DNA of 64,000 nt from Malania oleifera (lineage: Eukaryota; Streptophyta; Magnoliopsida; Santalales; Ximeniaceae), in assembly GCF_029873635.1 (NCBI RefSeq), contig NC_080425.1, positions 42,726,890 to 42,790,889 on the forward strand, given 5' to 3'. The position numbers and the translations under genes were made by a program. Numbering within the stretch: the stretch's first letter is position 1; every line of letters starts with the position of its first letter. Below, piece by piece: positions 60,095 to 64,000 of this stretch. Below the pieces are notes generated by a model that ran no database searches, was not told where the DNA came from, and saw only the letters and a list, made by a program, of their open reading frames with translations.

Positions 60095-60419
60095 CTGCAT
60101 AGAAGGAAACAAAAAGAAATAAAACACTGATTTCCAGTAGCCTCAACTGAAAGTTACAAGAACTTAAAACATCAACAATGCTGAGTGTTAATAATAATCC
60201 AATTCAAGAACTTCTCATTTTTGTAAAAAACAAATTTATTAAGAAAAGAAGAAAGAGTACGTAGGGGGGCGCAAAATAAATATCATCCACTCTCACAAAG
60301 CCATTTATCAAAAAATAAATGTCATCCATTTTGCACAACAATCAGATACTCTCATGAAGCCACTAATCAAAAAATAAAATAGATACTCATGGAACTGCCA
60401 AACAAAAAAAGACACTGAT

Positions 60420-62915
60420 GATATAATCGTCTTCTAAACTCTGGTCCATTGTCCTCGGATAACTTAATACTTGGATCCATGGGAGTATTAGTTGGTTTAG
60501 CGCCCATCTTATTAGTCTCACATAGCATGTTTAAAGTATATTTGTCACAAGCTATATCCTTTTTTACTCTGAACAACCTCAGCACCAAGAAAATAAACAA
60601 GGATGCCCAAATCTTGGGTTCGGAATCCCTTCTGAAGCCAACACTTCACATGCACAATTCTTCAAGAATCACTGCATGGTGATAATATAATCAACATAAA
60701 CCACCAAAAGAACCACAAGCGCCTCTTCCTTCCTAACACATAATGAACAAAATTAGACATCATAAACCCAAAATCAAACTAGGTCCTAGAAGATAGCTTA
60801 AGCCCATACATCCTTATGCAACTTACAAAACTTGTCACTCTCCCCTTCAGCACCAAAGCCTTGGGGATGCTCATTCTTCACATAATCAATACAACGGCCA
60901 ATCAAAACTAGCAACTAATCAAATCAAAAACTTAACAAAATTCAATCAAACTGATGAAGAAAATCTAAAGTAATCAACACCATACTTTTGGGTATGCCCT
61001 GCAGCCACCAACTAAGCATTTGAACCATATCCTGAATGGTACACAGCTAGCAACACTTAACCAACTCCTTGCTAGAAGGAAGATCCACCAATTCCCACTC
61101 CCATGTCTGTCAAGAAGTCAAAAGCCTTTTCCACATCCATCGCATGCTTTTACCCAGGATTAGCAACATATGAAAATGGAAGAGAAAAAATGAAAGGAAG
61201 AAGAAGCAGAGAAACGTAACAAGTAACAGGATAAGTGACCAAAGACTTTTGAGTACAAGTTCTAATACATCTCCAGTGGCAACGAGAAATGATCAGAGTG
61301 GGCAAATCTTAGTCAAACTGAGGTGGATTTCCATAACAACAATCTTATAGAGAAGGCTGAATGACAATGCTGGTGTCAATTCCTTCTATCCCCAAAAACA
61401 TTGGAACGCATCTAACATATGGATAAGGGTAAGATAGGAGAACTGACACGAAGAGAACAACTAATGTCGTGTTTGGTAGGAGTAATTCAGGTCAGAATGG
61501 AATGAATCCACCTTAAAATTCCATTCTCGCAATTTATTTTTAAAATTAAACCAAAATGCAATTCCAAGTGGAATTGCAATGCTTTGAATGGCAGAATTGC
61601 AACTGATAATCCCATGGAATCATTGACCAATTCTTTACTTTACCAAAATACAATTAATTAATTTATTAAAGTCTGTAATATCCTCATGAAATCCAAAACC
61701 TGCTTCTCATATTACGCACCATCTACGAATCTTCCCTCCTTCGTCTTGCAACATTTACCCCAACCATCATCACTTACCAGAAACATCTCCACCTCCTTTC
61801 TTCATGTTGCATCAAAACCAACCATCATAGATAGCCAGAGGCCCAGAAATACCTCCCCTCTTCTCCATTCACAGCCAATACCTCCTCTCTTCTCCATTCA
61901 CGGGCATTTCAAACCCACAACAATCCTTCACAAGTGTTCAGGGTTCAACTGGTCTCATGGTTAAGGTATTATAGATGGTAATCACAATAATGAATTGAGG
62001 ATTCATTTTGTTAATAATGGCATTCAAAGTTAAAGAAAGGTTGGTTGAAGGCAAGCATGTGTTTGGGAAATGGGATTGCAAGAATTTGAAAGTAAGGATG
62101 TAACCACTGATACCCTGCTTAGTCACCAGCATTAAAGGCTGCGATATTCTCTCAGGCATTGTTATTTTTTTTGCTAAAAAGTTAGAATTTTGAAAGAAAT
62201 GATATTTAATTTGTTGTAGTATTATCAAATTTATTTTATAAATCATATTAATTTTTTTAAAAATATCAAAATTGCATTTTAATGGAACTCCTTACTTGCA
62301 AGATTGTTTTAAAAAACTGGTCTACAGATACTTTGGACAATGAATTGTTTTCCATTCTCTCTGTTCTATCATTCTGCATATGTGATCAAACATAGTTATT
62401 GCATCCCGTGGCAACATCAATTCCATTCTTATGCTAGTTCCATTTCAGCAACCAATCAGTGTAACAATTGGAATACCAAAAGTAGATTCATCTAAAGAAA
62501 ATTATCCACTAGAAAAATAAAAACTTACACTAACATAGTGTTACAAGTCTGATGATCATAGCACATATAGCCTTTCTAAGTTCTAGAATACCAACACAAC
62601 ACTACACACTTAAAAGGACAAGAAGAGAACATCTCTTGACCAACATGCAAAACATGTACAAAATATGTACACCCAAAAGCATGGGAAAAAATGGAAAGCA
62701 TATCAACATTAAACAAAACAGAGAAGGGAATATTACCTTCCCAAGACATTAGACAGCATTGTATTAATTTTAGAAAGGGCTACAGGGATTGCATTAGTCC
62801 AAAAGGTATAAAGAACATGCACATGAAAGAGTAAGCACGATTGCAAGGTTAAGCAAATGCTTATTCTTTCTTCCAACCACCCCATTTTGTTAGGAGTGTG
62901 AACACAATCTCTCTG
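60420..62915 (-). mobile_element. Ty1/copia remnant in the kinase intron, interrupted
   Basis: Minus order: integrase piece CVHTPNKMGW.EE.., then FWTNAIPVALSKINTMLSN at 62905-62740; RT pieces WEWELVDLPSSKELVK near 61105-61055, YGLKLSSRT near 60800 and LLVVYVDYIIT near 60700-60665 (YVDD changed); then DKYTLNMLCETNKMGAKPT and TPMDPSIKLSEDNG at 60545-60445. 61200-62700 is non-copia sequence, probably a later insertion. Gag, RNase H and LTRs are not recognised. Confidence 0.72.
61465..62400. mobile_element. Possible hAT-like non-autonomous element inside the copia remnant
   Basis: Begins GTCGTGTTTGGTAGGAGTAA, a common end of plant hAT MITEs, with internal GGAATTGCAATG and CCATTCT motifs repeated near both sides (61560-61600; 62350-62440). 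The right end, TGATCAAACATAG near 62383, is only weakly complementary. It interrupts the copia reading order. Confidence 0.3.
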
Positions 62916-62989
62916 GTGGATGATTCCTCAATTTAAACATAAGATCTGAATTTGATTTTGAATAAATTCATGAGCATTATTGAACAGAA

Positions 62990-63660
62990 AAGGGTCTGCT
63001 CGGTATCATTTCTATTTTTCATTTCTCTGCGAGAAAAAACATATTACAAAAATGTGTTTTTTATGCTGACAGTATTTCTGTTGGCGATCTTCACCTGTAT
63101 GCAGAAAAACTGAAAACTTGATTTTACGGTTTTTAGTTGTTTAGGCAACCTAGTGCCAAAATATTTCAGAATCCAGAATTAACTATTTTAGATAAAATAA
63201 TTCATTTTATACATACTTTTTAATTAAAATCAAAATAAAATGATCGCCTGAGTTTGAAATATAATTAAAATAAAAATGACCAGAAAATTAAAAAAAATTA
63301 AAAACAAATAATAAAATCCATTTACAAATTATTTTTACAATTTTTCAATTGTCATGTACAATAAGATTATTCTTGTGAAGTGAATCTTGAAATATAATAA
63401 TTAAGTCAAATTACTACACTAATTTTTATTTTTGTTAGTCTTTTTAATTTGAATTATTTTGTACTTCTATTATTCCAATCACATTTTTTGAATTTTTATT
63501 TGATTCAGGGGCAAATACGAGTATTTGTTTAATCAAGTTTTTAATTTGTTTAGTTTTATAAATATTAACCAAATAAGTTGTTGGTTTTTGGCTTTTAGTT
63601 TATATTTATGGTTTCCAATTTTTGTTTTTATAATTTTTTATAGTAATATCAAACGGCCTA
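62990..63660. mobile_element. Dispersed AT-rich non-autonomous repeat, copy 2
   Basis: Same order of shared blocks as 27615-28598, without the nested 225-bp insertion. Left part GGTATCATTTCTATTTTTC; right end ATCAAACGGCCTA. Non-coding. Confidence 0.6.
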
Positions 63661-64000
63661 AAAAATAATAATAAAAATTCAATTTTGATTCTTCATTTCA
63701 CTTATGAAAAAAAAAATACAAATAAATCAAGAAACTCAGACCTATCTTTTCATTCAAGTCGTAAGAGAAAAATATCCACAGAAGACACAAAATCGAATAA
63801 CCAAATGGGTTTGTGACTCCATACAGACCCCAAATATCTAAATGAACAAAATAAAAAAATAAGGATACACAACAAAACTTAATTCTAAGGCAATAGAAGA
63901 CCCACTAAGTTTTTCTACTTGAGACACTTAACACTTTTGATGGGAAATAAACTTAAAAACTACAGCTTTAAAGAGATGTTTGTCCAACTCAAGCACGCCA
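63661..64000. other. Window end, presumed kinase intron
   Basis: AT-rich, no exon recognised. The next upstream exon of the kinase (ending ...ALLFK in relatives) must lie beyond 64000. Confidence 0.4.

Overview
The window is nuclear DNA of a flowering plant, probably a TE-rich and possibly woody dicot. The evidence is a GT-AG spliced Raf-like kinase gene with plant-specific features, plant retrotransposon lineages (Tekay, Athila/Tat, Sirevirus, TRIM, plant LINEs, an Au-like SINE), and long AT-rich introns. No species can be named from the sequence alone.

About 1-20950 is a three-level nest of LTR retrotransposons. The oldest layer is a minus-strand Sirevirus-type Ty1/copia remnant (18051-20950). 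An Athila/Tat-type Ty3/gypsy element inserted into it, also on the minus strand. Its LTR (16487-18050), tRNA-Asp-type PBS, gag and protease lie at 13.8-18 kb, and its env-like ORF and 3' region at 1-3035. It lacks RT-RNase H-integrase and runs off the left edge. A complete but dead Tekay-type chromovirus (3036-13270, plus strand, TSD TCAAT) is nested inside that.

From 23707 to 60094, and continuing past the right edge, lies the one intact host gene: a minus-strand Raf-like MAPKKK of the plant EDR1/SIS8 kind. Eleven coding exons, all GT-AG, join into one open frame of 2100 bases (699 residues). They cover the end of the EDR1 regulatory domain, a long Ser/Asn-rich linker and a full kinase domain with P-loop, VAVK lysine, [11 protein letters not shown] and APE motifs. 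The 5' exons and promoter are outside the window.

The introns are a museum of mobile elements. The largest (22.8 kb, 25461-48234) separates the catalytic-loop exon from the DFG exon. It holds LINE remnants in both orientations, a complete 3.2-kb gag-only LTR element (29410-32620, TSD GGTAA), a Ty3 integrase scrap, and a tandem triplication of an approximately 810-bp unit in which each unit carries the same TRIM. Other introns hold a perfect 275-bp TRIM (24303-24577, TSD CCTAT) and a second reversed copy, LINE and RNase H pieces, non-autonomous DNA transposons, an Au-like SINE piece and a copia remnant.

I found no tRNA, rRNA, CRISPR or operon-like feature and no convincing new molecular system. 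The most unusual items are the triplicated TRIM unit, the gag-only element and the very large TE-packed intron in an apparently functional kinase gene. All family assignments come from reading the sequence, without database searches.
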